Source: Pseudomonas sessilinigenes
Lineage (GTDB): Bacteria; Pseudomonadota; Gammaproteobacteria; Pseudomonadales; Pseudomonadaceae
NCBI RefSeq assembly: GCF_003850565.1
Contig: NZ_CP027706.1
Coordinates: 4,960,001-5,024,000, forward strand
Direction: 5' to 3'
Length of the DNA stretch: 64,000 bases
Of the stretch, positions 8,941 through 18,293 are shown in pieces. The first letter of the stretch is position 1. The number at the start of each line of letters is the position of its first letter. The translations under genes were made by a program, and so were the position numbers. The notes beneath the pieces were generated by a model. That model ran no database searches and was not told where the DNA came from. It worked only from the letters and a program-made list of their open reading frames with translations.

Positions 8941-9837
8941 TTACAGGTAGTCGCGAAAATACTTAACGAATTGTGCCACCAATGGTGTCGGATCCTGACG
9001 GCAGGCGAGGGCGATGACGCTCTGGCAATCGCCATCGGCCAGGGGCAGGAAATGAATGTTGGCCGGAGCGATGTCCTGCATCGACTCAGGGAGCAGGGCG
9101 ATGCCGAAACCGGCCTGGATCAGCTGCAACTGGGTGGTCTTGCGCGACATCACCCGCGCCGCCTTGGGAAAGAAGCCCTGGCGCATGCATAACTCGGCCG
9201 ACAGGTAGCTCAAGCCGCCCCGCTGGGGATGGGGGATGGAGATAAAGGCTTCGTCGCGCAGCTGCGCCAGGTCGACCCCCTTGGCCGGTGGGTCGAGCGC
9301 CAGTGGGTGCGCCGGAGGCAATGCCACCAGCAAGGGTTCGCTGAACAACGGGATGACCTGTACGCCTTCGCGTTGGCGCAACACTGGCAGGCGCAACAGG
9401 CCGACGTCCAGGCGGCCCTCGGCCAGTTCCTCCAACTGCGCTTCGGAGGACAGCTTGACGATGTCCATCGAGGCTCCGGGGCATTGCTGTAGATAGTGGC
9501 TGATTCCCCGTAGCAGGCGCCCGCTCATGGGCACGGTGCTGGAATGGCTCAGGCGCAGGGTCCCCAGTTGCCCCTGGCCGACCTGGGTCGCCAGCTCGCC
9601 GGCCTTGTGCAGTTCGGTCAGCAGGTTGCGGGCCTTGGGGAAGAACGCTTCACCGGCGGCCGTCAGGCGCGGCAGGCGTGCGGTGCGCTCGAACAGCGGG
9701 GTTTGCAGCAGGCCTTCCAGTTCCTTGATCTGCCGGCTCAGGGCCGACTGGGCGACGAACAGGCGTTCTGCCGCAGCGCTGAAGCTGCCGCATTCGGCGA
9801 TTTCCACGAAGTAACGCAGTTGACGGGTTGAAATCAC
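8941..9837 (-). CDS. LysR-family transcriptional regulator
   Basis: 298 residues. The N-terminal winged HTH is FSAAAERLFVAQSALSRQIKELE (residues about 18-40, described here as a span) and a LysR substrate domain follows. The gene is divergent from the TauE/SafE permease with a 102-nt gap before the permease ATG, so it probably controls that transporter in response to an unknown small acid. Effector not deducible from sequence. Confidence 0.9.
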   Translation of the reverse strand: MISTRQLRYFVEIAECGSFSAAAERLFVAQSALSRQIKELEGLLQTPLFERTARLPRLTAAGEAFFPKARNLLTELHKAGELATQVGQGQLGTLRLSHSSTVPMSGRLLRGISHYLQQCPGASMDIVKLSSEAQLEELAEGRLDVGLLRLPVLRQREGVQVIPLFSEPLLVALPPAHPLALDPPAKGVDLAQLRDEAFISIPHPQRGGLSYLSAELCMRQGFFPKAARVMSRKTTQLQLIQAGFGIALLPESMQDIAPANIHFLPLADGDCQSVIALACRQDPTPLVAQFVKYFRDYL

Positions 9838-9939
9838 AAGTCATGCCTTTTTGCGATGAGTGGGCGGCTTCGACGATATTAGTCGCAAGGCTCGCCTATG
9901 GCTAAAGTCGTGGGATACAAGGTCGAGGATGTGGCAGTA

Positions 9940-10710
9940 ATGAGTCTTTTCGTTGAAGGATTGAACCAGTGGGCATTCGGGCCAGGTGCCTGGCTGGCGA
10001 TCGGCTTGGGCATTGCCCTGGCCTACATCGTGTTCGGTATCGCCGGTTTCGGCACGGCCCTGGTGGCCGGGCCGATCCTGATCCTGTTCATGCCCCTGTC
10101 GAAGATCGTGCCGTTGCTGGTGCTGCTGGATTTCATCGCCGCCTTCGGCAACCTCTTGCCCTCGCGCAAGGACGTGGCCAAACCCGAATTGCTGCGCCTG
10201 CTGCCGTGCATGGCCGTGGGTTGCACCCTGGGGGTGATCTTCCTGCTCAACCTCAAGTCCGATGTGTTGTTGCTGCTGATGGGGATGTTTATTTGTACCT
10301 ATGCCATCTACTCCCTCTGGGTGAGGGCCCGTCCGGCGCAGATGGCGGCCGGCTGGTCGGTGCCGATGGGTATCGTGGGCGGCCTGTTCGGTGCCTTGTT
10401 CGGCAGTGGCGGCTTCCTTTATGCGATCTACCTGAACAGCCGGTTGCCCAAGGACCCGGCCCGGGCGACCCAGAGCGCGCTGATCAGTTGCAGCACCGTG
10501 GTACGCCTGAGCCTGTTCGCCCTGGCCGGGGTCTACGCCGAACTGCCGCTGCTGTTGCTGGCACTGTGCTTGTTGCCGGCCATGGCGTTGGGGTTGTGGA
10601 TTGGCCGGCGCTTGGCGATGAAACTGTCCCGGGAAACCTTCGTGCGCCTGGTGACCTGGCTGGTATTGGCCAGTGGCATTGCCCTGATCGGCCGTTACTT
10701 GAGCGCTTGA
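9940..10710 (+). CDS. TauE/SafE-family membrane permease
   Basis: A 256-residue integral membrane protein with about eight hydrophobic segments and the family's repeated glycine-rich pattern (IAGFGTALVAGP; GGLFGALFGSGGF). TauE/SafE proteins export sulfite or sulfonates and organic acids. ATG 9940 follows GAGGAT; an in-frame ATG at 9898 would add 14 polar residues. Divergent from a LysR gene that may regulate it. The substrate is unknown. Confidence 0.85.
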   Translation: MSLFVEGLNQWAFGPGAWLAIGLGIALAYIVFGIAGFGTALVAGPILILFMPLSKIVPLLVLLDFIAAFGNLLPSRKDVAKPELLRLLPCMAVGCTLGVIFLLNLKSDVLLLLMGMFICTYAIYSLWVRARPAQMAAGWSVPMGIVGGLFGALFGSGGFLYAIYLNSRLPKDPARATQSALISCSTVVRLSLFALAGVYAELPLLLLALCLLPAMALGLWIGRRLAMKLSRETFVRLVTWLVLASGIALIGRYLSA

Positions 10711-10841
10711 CCTGCAAGGATCAGGGATTAAGCTGCCGGCCCTCGGCGCTGCTCGTCGCCGAACCGGCTTCTACACTTGGGTGATGGGGTCGGCTCGCCG
10801 GCGCTGCGTTTTCCCTGTCCCTCGACGCTCCAGGCTGGACC

Positions 10842-11390
10842 ATGAACTCCCAAAGCATCCTCGTCCCGAAAATCTCCACGCTACCGGTGCATGAGCCCCG
10901 GGCCCGCGCCATCGTGCGTTGGCTGGTACGCAAGAATATCGTCGAGGAAACCCTGACCACTTGCGGGCGAACCGGCAACCGCATGGGGCATGCCATCGCG
11001 CCAGGTGCCCGGGACGTGGTGTTGCACCCTGAGGCGCTGCCGTTCGGTGAGCCGGTCAATGGCCTGGAGATCATCACCAAGCGCTGCATCTATACCCCGA
11101 CCAAGGGGTTTCTCGAGGAGGCTGGCTGCGCCGAGTGTCGCCAGGAAGTCGGCGAGGCCTTGTTCGAAAGCCTGGAAGACTGGATGCCCGGGCGCACCGA
11201 CAACTTCACCTGTCCCGAATGCGGCCATGAAGACGACATCAACGGCTTCCTGTTCCTCCAGCCGTGCGGGTTCTCCAACCTGGGCTTCATCTTCAACAAC
11301 TGGACCGAGGCGGGCTTCAAGCAGAGCTTCATCGATGAGTTCGCCGACTGGCTGGACCAGCCGATGAGCTGGATCAAGGTCCAGTTGTAG
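10842..11390 (+). CDS. Conserved Pseudomonas protein with zinc-ribbon cysteines
   Basis: 182 residues, soluble, no signal peptide. Two CxxC pairs, CAECR (near residue 98) and CPECG (near residue 125), suggest a structural zinc site. The C-terminal part (FLFLQPCGFSNLGFIFNNW) is hydrophobic and aromatic. Similar proteins are sometimes labelled sugar ABC transporter ATPase in Pseudomonas genomes, but no Walker motif is present, so that label is not supported. Position upstream of guaB is conserved as far as I recall. Function unknown. Confidence 0.7.
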   Translation: MNSQSILVPKISTLPVHEPRARAIVRWLVRKNIVEETLTTCGRTGNRMGHAIAPGARDVVLHPEALPFGEPVNGLEIITKRCIYTPTKGFLEEAGCAECRQEVGEALFESLEDWMPGRTDNFTCPECGHEDDINGFLFLQPCGFSNLGFIFNNWTEAGFKQSFIDEFADWLDQPMSWIKVQL

Positions 11391-11474
11391 TTTCTTGGCG
11401 AGGGCGCCTGGTTGGCCGGGTGGGCTCTGGCCAGCAGGGCAGGCGCTCTCCATCCATCACTCCAACGATATTAG

Positions 11475-13028
<1,554 letters not shown>

Positions 13029-13078
13029 TAGTGATCGCCTTCAGGTCCAGGCCTGCAGGCGATCGACGAATCTAGTAA

Positions 13079-13102
13079 CCGGGGCTGTGTTTTTCAGCCC
13101 CG
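13079..13102 (+). terminator. Hairpin between guaB and guaA
   Basis: CCGGGGCTG pairs with CAGCCCCG around a T-rich loop, followed by TGTCGTTT rather than a clean T-run. Another stem, GATCGCCT/AGGCGATC, lies just upstream (about 13033-13063). These may attenuate rather than fully terminate read-through into guaA. Confidence 0.5.
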
Positions 13103-13132
13103 TGTCGTTTCTGAAATTAGACGAGACTGACC

Positions 13133-14710
13133 ATGGCCCTCGACATTCATGCTCACCGCATCCTGATCCTCGACTTCGGTTCCCAGTACACCCAACTGAT
13201 CGCCCGCCGCGTGCGCGAGATCGGCGTGTACTGCGAACTGCACCCGTTCGACATGGACGATGAAGCGATCCGCGAATTCAACCCGCGCGGCATCATCCTG
13301 GCCGGTGGCCCGGAGTCGGTCCACGAAGCCAACAGCCCGCGTGCACCGCAGGCAGTATTCGACCTGAAGGTCCCGCTGCTGGGCATCTGCTACGGCATGC
13401 AGACCATGGCCGAGCAAATGGGCGGCAAGGTCGAAGGTTCCGAACTGCGCGAATTCGGTTATGCCCGCGTTGACGTGGTTGGCAAGAGCCGCCTGCTGGA
13501 TGGCATCGAAGACCACGTCGACGACGACGGCGTACTGGGCCTGGACGTGTGGATGAGCCACGGCGACAAGGTCACCCAGATGCCGGGCAACTTCAACATC
13601 CTGGCCAGCACCCCGAGCTGCCCGATCGCCGGCATGTTCGACGACGCCCTGGGCTACTACGGCGTGCAGTTCCACCCGGAAGTGACCCACACCAAGCAAG
13701 GCGGTCGCATCCTCTCGCGCTTCGTCCAGGACATCTGCGGCTGCGAGGCCCTGTGGACGGCATCGAACATCGTCGAGGACGCCATCGCCCAGGTCCGTGC
13801 ACAAGTGGGCTCGGCCAACGTCCTGCTGGGCCTGTCCGGCGGTGTCGACTCCTCGGTGGTTGCCGCGCTGCTGCACCGCGCCATCGGCGACCAGCTGACC
13901 TGCGTATTCGTCGACAACGGCCTGCTGCGCCTGCACGAAGGCGACCAGGTGATGGCCATGTTCAAGGAGAACATGGGCGTCAAGGTGATCCGCGCCGATG
14001 CTGAAAAGCAGTTCCTCGACAACCTCGAAGGCGAAGCGGACCCAGAGAAGAAGCGCAAGATCATCGGCCGCACCTTCATCGACGTGTTCGATGCCGAGGC
14101 CAGCAAGCTGGAAAACATCCAGTTCCTCGCCCAGGGCACCATCTACCCCGACGTGATCGAATCGGCTGGCGCCAAGAGCGGCAAGGCCCACGTGATCAAG
14201 TCGCACCACAACGTCGGTGGCCTGCCGGAGGAAATGAACCTCAAGCTGGTCGAGCCGCTGCGCGAACTGTTCAAGGACGAAGTGCGCAAGATCGGCCTGG
14301 AGCTGGGCCTGCCGTACGACATGGTCTACCGCCACCCGTTCCCGGGCCCGGGCCTGGGCGTGCGTATCCTCGGCGAAGTGAAGAAGGAGTACGCCGACAT
14401 CCTGCGTCGCGCCGACCACATCTTCATCGAAGAACTGCGCAAGGCCGACTGGTACCACAAGACCAGCCAGGCATTCGTGGTGTTCCAGCCGGTGAAGTCG
14501 GTGGGCGTCGTGGGTGACGGTCGTCGCTACGCCTGGGTCGTGGCCCTGCGCGCGGTAGAGACCGTGGACTTCATGACCGCTCGTTGGGCGCACCTGCCGT
14601 ACGAGCTGCTGGAGACCGTCAGCGGCCGGATCATCAACGAGATCGAAGGCATCTCCCGCGTCACCTACGACGTGTCGAGCAAGCCGCCAGCCACCATCGA
14701 GTGGGAATGA
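13133..14710 (+). CDS. guaA: GMP synthase (glutamine-hydrolysing)
   Basis: 525 residues. The class I glutamine amidotransferase domain (residues about 1-200) has nucleophile Cys in GICYGMQ and the His-x-Glu in FHPEVTH. The ATP pyrophosphatase domain has the P-loop SGGVDSSV, and a C-terminal dimerisation domain ends KPPATIEWE. It converts XMP to GMP. Its 3' end borders the accessory block at 14.7-25.7 kb; guaA 3' ends are a known integration site for genomic islands. Confidence 0.98.
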   Translation: MALDIHAHRILILDFGSQYTQLIARRVREIGVYCELHPFDMDDEAIREFNPRGIILAGGPESVHEANSPRAPQAVFDLKVPLLGICYGMQTMAEQMGGKVEGSELREFGYARVDVVGKSRLLDGIEDHVDDDGVLGLDVWMSHGDKVTQMPGNFNILASTPSCPIAGMFDDALGYYGVQFHPEVTHTKQGGRILSRFVQDICGCEALWTASNIVEDAIAQVRAQVGSANVLLGLSGGVDSSVVAALLHRAIGDQLTCVFVDNGLLRLHEGDQVMAMFKENMGVKVIRADAEKQFLDNLEGEADPEKKRKIIGRTFIDVFDAEASKLENIQFLAQGTIYPDVIESAGAKSGKAHVIKSHHNVGGLPEEMNLKLVEPLRELFKDEVRKIGLELGLPYDMVYRHPFPGPGLGVRILGEVKKEYADILRRADHIFIEELRKADWYHKTSQAFVVFQPVKSVGVVGDGRRYAWVVALRAVETVDFMTARWAHLPYELLETVSGRIINEIEGISRVTYDVSSKPPATIEWE

Positions 14711-14738
14711 TCGGCACTTGATCCATTCGCGGTAAACA

Positions 14739-14773
14739 ATGGCGATCGGAACCTTTGGGGGCCGATCGCCATT
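14739..14773 (+). terminator. Terminator downstream of guaA
   Basis: AATGGCGATCGG is complementary to CCGATCGCCATT (stem 12 bp), followed by TTCG. The T-run is short. The rest of 14774-14969 holds no recognisable gene; it is more AT-rich than guaA. Confidence 0.7.
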
Positions 14774-14969
14774 TTCGTTCAAGGGCACGTGCATGTGGCG
14801 CTATCGGCATTTGTGTTGCGAGTTTTTTGCAAACTAGGCTTTGCAGCCGTCCGGCAATATCACGCAAGACATGTTTGGCGCGTTGTCCCGAGCTTTTCTC
14901 TACTCTGAGTCTTCCCCCGCTGTTTCTGTCGCGGTTTATCCGTTGAGTGGGTTTGTTCGGAATTCTCTT

Positions 14970-14987
14970 GGTTGTCATTTGACAACC
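14970..14987. promoter_or_regulatory. Perfect 18-bp palindrome upstream of the two-gene accessory operon
   Basis: GGTTGTCA TT TGACAACC is an exact inverted repeat 30 nt before the ATG at 15018. The right arm contains a consensus -35 TTGACA (14979-14984) and a GATACT follows after 16 bases, but that -10 would place the transcript start almost at the ribosome binding site, so the promoter assignment is uncertain. Its size and position suit an operator for the HTH protein of the operon. Confidence 0.6.
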
Positions 14988-15017
14988 TTGTGTTCCTGGC
15001 GATACTGGAGGCTACGG

Positions 15018-15296
15018 ATGGCACGTGCAATTCATCCCAATAAGGACGTTGAAATGGCCCTGCGCTACGCCGAATGGCAGGGCTGGCGCATTGAGGTCGG
15101 CGGCGGCCATGCCTGGGGCCGAATCTACTGCCCGTACAACAACGAGGTGTGTCGTTGTGGCGAGTTCTGCATCACCAGCGTGTGGAGCACCCCTAAGAAT
15201 CCGACCCTGCATGCCCGGGCTCTTTGCCGGGTGATCGACAACTGCACCTTGAACCAGCTGCGTGGGGGCAAGCCCCCAGCACCTCGACAGGAGTAA
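15018..15296 (+). CDS. Small HicA-like protein, candidate toxin
   Basis: 92 residues after a good TGGAGG site. The order of elements resembles the HicA double-stranded-RNA-binding fold: helix EMALRYAEWQGW, strand with a glycine-histidine motif GGGHAWGRIYCP (His31, compare GSHH of HicA), strand CITSVWSTPKN and a final helix LHARALCRVIDNC. Five cysteines are notable, with CRC at 45-47. HicA proteins are mRNA interferases. The partner HTH gene begins 5 nt downstream. This is a fold-level resemblance by eye, not a family assignment; it may not be a toxin. Confidence 0.6.
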   Translation: MARAIHPNKDVEMALRYAEWQGWRIEVGGGHAWGRIYCPYNNEVCRCGEFCITSVWSTPKNPTLHARALCRVIDNCTLNQLRGGKPPAPRQE

Positions 15297-15301
15297 GGAC
15301 C

Positions 15302-15823
15302 ATGGAGTACCTGTTTACCCTCAATTATCTGCTGCCGGCCGAAGATTGCGACCTCCTGCAACTGGTGGAGCGCCTTGGCGCAGCGGACTGCACCGATGTC
15401 CTGGTAGGCACCGGGTTGGCCGGGCGGCTGGCCTTGGAGTTCAGTCGCGAGGCCGAGAGTGCCGAAGCGGCACTGCTCAGTGCCCTGGGGGATATCAAGC
15501 GGATCATTCCCGAAGCCCGCTTGGTGGAAGCCAGCCCGGATTTCGTCGGCCTCAGCGAGATCGCGGAGATTGTCGGTGTGTCCCGGCAGAACATGCGCAA
15601 GTTGATGCTGGGCCATGCCGAGAGTTTTCCCTTGGCGATTCATGAGGGCAGCGCCTCGTTGTGGCATCTGGCGGAGGTCCTGAGCTGGCTGGACAGCAGA
15701 GGCGGTTATTCTCTCGAGCATCCGGTGATCGAAGTGGCGCGGGTGGCCCAGCAAGTGAACGTCGCCAAGGAGTCGCTGCGTATCGGGCCATCGAGTGGTG
15801 AACTGATCGCTTTACTAGGCTGA
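15302..15823 (+). CDS. Helix-turn-helix protein, candidate antitoxin/autoregulator
   Basis: 173 residues. The N-terminal about 75 residues look like a small alpha/beta domain; residues about 82-103 (SEIAEIVGVSRQNMRKLML) form a clear AlpA/MerR-like HTH; the C-terminal part is helical. The start ATG 15302 follows AGGAGTAAGGA; the frame runs further upstream to 15224 but overlaps the previous gene. The tight spacing with the HicA-like gene and the palindrome at 14970 suggest an antitoxin that also represses the operon. The N-terminal domain was not recognised as HicB. Confidence 0.65.
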   Translation: MEYLFTLNYLLPAEDCDLLQLVERLGAADCTDVLVGTGLAGRLALEFSREAESAEAALLSALGDIKRIIPEARLVEASPDFVGLSEIAEIVGVSRQNMRKLMLGHAESFPLAIHEGSASLWHLAEVLSWLDSRGGYSLEHPVIEVARVAQQVNVAKESLRIGPSSGELIALLG

Positions 15824-15889
15824 ATGGCTTCGATAGAGGCCTTGGTCAGTTTTTTGCCAGATGCGGGCGGGGGCTTTGCAGCCGCTGCG

Positions 15890-16495
15890 TCACGCATCGA
15901 TCTGGAACAGGCTGCCTGTATCGACATAGCGTGGACTCTTGAGGATCTTGAGTTTTATCAGGTGTACTTCATTTTGCCCGGGAGCGTATTCGCTCGCTTC
16001 TTCCGGGCTCAAGACTCGTGGTTTGGACGTTATCTGGAATGTTGTTCCGCAGCCCAGGAGATATTCGCTTTCACTGATTCCAGGGAAAAAGTCGAGGGGA
16101 GCGAGCGCAGTGCCCGGTGGGCACTCGATCTCCAGAACCAGCGGAGCAGCAGATGGCGGGATAAACCTGCGCAACACTTGTTTATCGCTCGTAGTCGACA
16201 TGAAGGCCTGGTACGTGAAATGACCTTCGAGTGCCTGGAGTAATGGCACTGAAAACTCGAAGCCGGATGTCATTCGAAACAAGGTGAGCGTGTTGGTGGG
16301 TGTAGCGCAGATGAGTTTCTGCAGGTGCGGCAGGTCATCGATGAACTTATCGATTGGCAGGCCTGCCTTCAGACGGCCATTGAGTTCAAAGGCATAACAG
16401 TTGTCGGCGGTTTTGTAGCTTCTGCATACCCGTAGAAGTTCAGCGCAGTCCGGGAGACTGCCCAGGTGTGCCTTGAACGCTTCGTGATGGTTCAT
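15890..16495 (-). CDS. Stand-alone ADP-ribosyltransferase, R-S-E class
   Basis: 201 residues with the classic motifs of ADP-ribosyltransferase exoenzymes (arginine-specific type): Arg74 in TLFRMTSG, STTS at 100-103 in AFMSTTSDK, and ExE at Glu142-Ser-Glu144 in GISESEYLLG. No signal peptide, no delivery domain. It would transfer ADP-ribose from NAD+ to a protein or other target. ATG 16495 follows AAGGAT; an upstream ATG at 16534 is less likely. It lies 42 nt downstream of the PD-(D/E)XK-like gene on the same strand. Lower GC than the core genes suggests transfer. It could be a toxin of a defence system, an orphan effector or a toxin-antitoxin component. Confidence 0.8.
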   Translation of the reverse strand: MNHHEAFKAHLGSLPDCAELLRVCRSYKTADNCYAFELNGRLKAGLPIDKFIDDLPHLQKLICATPTNTLTLFRMTSGFEFSVPLLQALEGHFTYQAFMSTTSDKQVLRRFIPPSAAPLVLEIECPPGTALAPLDFFPGISESEYLLGCGTTFQITSKPRVLSPEEASEYAPGQNEVHLIKLKILKSPRYVDTGSLFQIDA

Positions 16496-16537
16496 GAATA
16501 TCCTTGATGGATGCCCGCAAATACTTGAGCACAAGAT

Positions 16538-17251
16538 TCATGGGCGCTGATTACCTGCCCTTGCAGGAGCGGTACCGCGAGTTCGACTGCATTGCCAAAC
16601 GAATACCGAGCCCACGGTGCTGCTACCTATTGCCGCTTGGCTAAGAGCGACAAGTTCGGTTTTCAGTTTGCCATTGAATCCATTGAAGGTTGTGGAGGGC
16701 ACTCGATCGCCCGCGTCAGGAAACGCTACGGACCAGTCGTCAAATGTGAGGTGGCCATCAGGCTGTCTCAAGTCTCGCGAGAACAGGTCAGTAAAGGCCT
16801 GCCGACGAGTTTCCCGGTTGCTTGCATTCGGATGAGGTGTGTCGAACAGCTTGGTGATATCGCCGGCCCCACCCCCTAATACAAGAAACTTGGCTCCTAT
16901 TCCCTGGGTGGTGATGAACGCCAGGCGCATTGCATCCTGGACAATGTTCTGGCGGATTTGATGCGTATCGGTGGTGGATCGTGGCCATTTGACTTCGATT
17001 GCGCCGTACCAGACAACGGCTCCGGACGAGCGCCCCAACAGGGCAATGTCTACCCGTTTCTTGGTTGTTCCCCAATTGGCCGGTAACTGGCTGGTAGCCG
17101 GAAGAAACTGCCCCTGTGCGTTGATAATCTGGGCAACGACGGACCGGGCGGTGTCTTCTCCGGAAAGGTCGTTGAGGTTCTGGGCGGTTTGAAGCTGGTG
17201 CCACCCGGCCAGGCCTGAGGTGATCTTTGCAGCCAGAGACGGTCGTTTCAT
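16538..17251 (-). CDS. PD-(D/E)XK nuclease-fold-like protein
   Basis: 237 residues. The core RVDIALL (Asp68), then AIEVKW (Glu86, Lys88) fits the D-x(n)-ExK signature of restriction-endonuclease-like folds; an N-terminal helix carries Glu32 in LSGEDTARSVV. A glycine-rich loop, LVLGGGAGDITKLF, follows at about 124-136. No known family name came to mind. The ATG at 17251 has AAGGAG five bases upstream; an in-frame ATG at 17266 is rejected. It is the first gene of a pair with the ADP-ribosyltransferase. Whether it cuts DNA, or is a regulator or immunity protein using this fold, is open. Confidence 0.6.
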   Translation of the reverse strand: MKRPSLAAKITSGLAGWHQLQTAQNLNDLSGEDTARSVVAQIINAQGQFLPATSQLPANWGTTKKRVDIALLGRSSGAVVWYGAIEVKWPRSTTDTHQIRQNIVQDAMRLAFITTQGIGAKFLVLGGGAGDITKLFDTPHPNASNRETRRQAFTDLFSRDLRQPDGHLTFDDWSVAFPDAGDRVPSTTFNGFNGKLKTELVALSQAAIGSSTVGSVFVWQCSRTRGTAPARAGNQRP

Positions 17252-17358
17252 CGCTGCTCCTTGCAATGTTTGCTGAGTTGAGTCTACGGCGCCGGCGCCA
17301 TTGTGCCGTGTTGGCTCGATTGGCCTTTGGCTGGGCTCCTGGCGCTACGCTCCCCGGC

Positions 17359-18063
17359 TCAGCGCCGCGCAATATCGGAGAAATAGAACTTGTCCAGGGT
17401 ATGGCGTGATTCGGTGTACTCGAACTGCCGGCCATCCTGGAGAAAGGTCTGGTTGCTGACCACGATCACATGGCTCTGGCCGTCCAGGTCGAGCAACTGC
17501 TGGTCGTCCTTGCTGCGCGGGCTGGCCTCGATGGTGCGTTGGGCGTAGCTGATGTTCAGTTGCAGGGTCTGTTCGATATAGGCGTAGATCGAGTGCTCGG
17601 CGATTTGCCGGTCCAGCCCGGGAATCAGCTCCGCGACGAAGTGGTTGATGTCGAGGATCACCCGCTTGCCGTCGATTCGCCGTACCCGCTTGATCCGGGT
17701 GACCAGGCTGCCTTCTTCTGCCTGCAGGTGCGCCCGCAGCGATCCTTCGAGAGGAAACTGGCTGAACTCCACCACCTCGGTGCTGACGTCGTCCCCCAGC
17801 CGTGGATAGGTTTCCTGGAAACTGACGATGCCACCCAGCTGGAACTCGATGGGAGCGGACGAGAGCACGAAGGTGCCCTTGCCATGGACTTTCTGCGCGA
17901 AACCGCGTTCCTGCAGCAGTTCGATGGCCTTGCGTACAGTGCCGCGGCTGGCCTGGTAGCTGTCCATCAGTTCGGTTTCCGAGGGCAGGCGGGCGCCGCG
18001 TTCCAGGCGTTCGGTGGTGATGCTGGCAAGCAGATCGCTATAGATCCGGTTGTATTTGCTCAT
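17359..18063 (-). CDS. treR: Trehalose operon repressor TreR, GntR family
   Basis: 234 residues. The N-terminal GntR winged HTH (LPSETELMDSYQASRGTVRK) is followed by a UTRA effector domain. Members of this group bind trehalose-6-phosphate and repress the trehalose PTS genes. It is divergent from the EIIBC gene; two palindromes in the shared gap (18197-18238) are the likely operators. 17252-17358 holds nothing recognisable. Confidence 0.9.
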   Translation of the reverse strand: MSKYNRIYSDLLASITTERLERGARLPSETELMDSYQASRGTVRKAIELLQERGFAQKVHGKGTFVLSSAPIEFQLGGIVSFQETYPRLGDDVSTEVVEFSQFPLEGSLRAHLQAEEGSLVTRIKRVRRIDGKRVILDINHFVAELIPGLDRQIAEHSIYAYIEQTLQLNISYAQRTIEASPRSKDDQQLLDLDGQSHVIVVSNQTFLQDGRQFEYTESRHTLDKFYFSDIARR

Positions 18064-18196
18064 GGGATGGCTCTGTGCCGGACGGTGCTCAAGGCAGGCA
18101 CCTTAAGGGCTGGGCGGGGCATTTGTCCATGCGCCTGACGCAGGCTCTAGCGAGCCTGGAAGGCGGATCTGGTGGGGAGGCCCGAAGAAAAAACAA

Positions 18197-18238
18197 ACTC
18201 GTCTGTACGAGTTGTTGATTTAACTCGTACAGACGAGT
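18197..18238. promoter_or_regulatory. Twin TreR operators
   Basis: ACTCGTCTGTACGAGT (18197-18212) and ACTCGTACAGACGAGT (18223-18238) share the palindromic half-sites ACTCGT and ACGAGT, with centres 26 bp apart; the two copies are also inverted relative to each other. They lie between divergent treR and the PTS gene and so can control both. Confidence 0.85.
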
Positions 18239-18293
18239 AGCTTTCCTCTCCGGCGTGCTGCCAATAACAAGAATCTCAGGTGGAAGAACGAGC

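Noticed and set aside
14841..15017. N-terminal extension of the HicA-like gene
   Set aside because: It passes through the palindrome and lacks a ribosome binding site; ATG 15018 has TGGAGG directly upstream.
17252..17358. A second copy of the guaA 3' end as an island boundary
   Set aside because: No repeat of the last bases of guaA was seen here or near 25.7 kb by eye.
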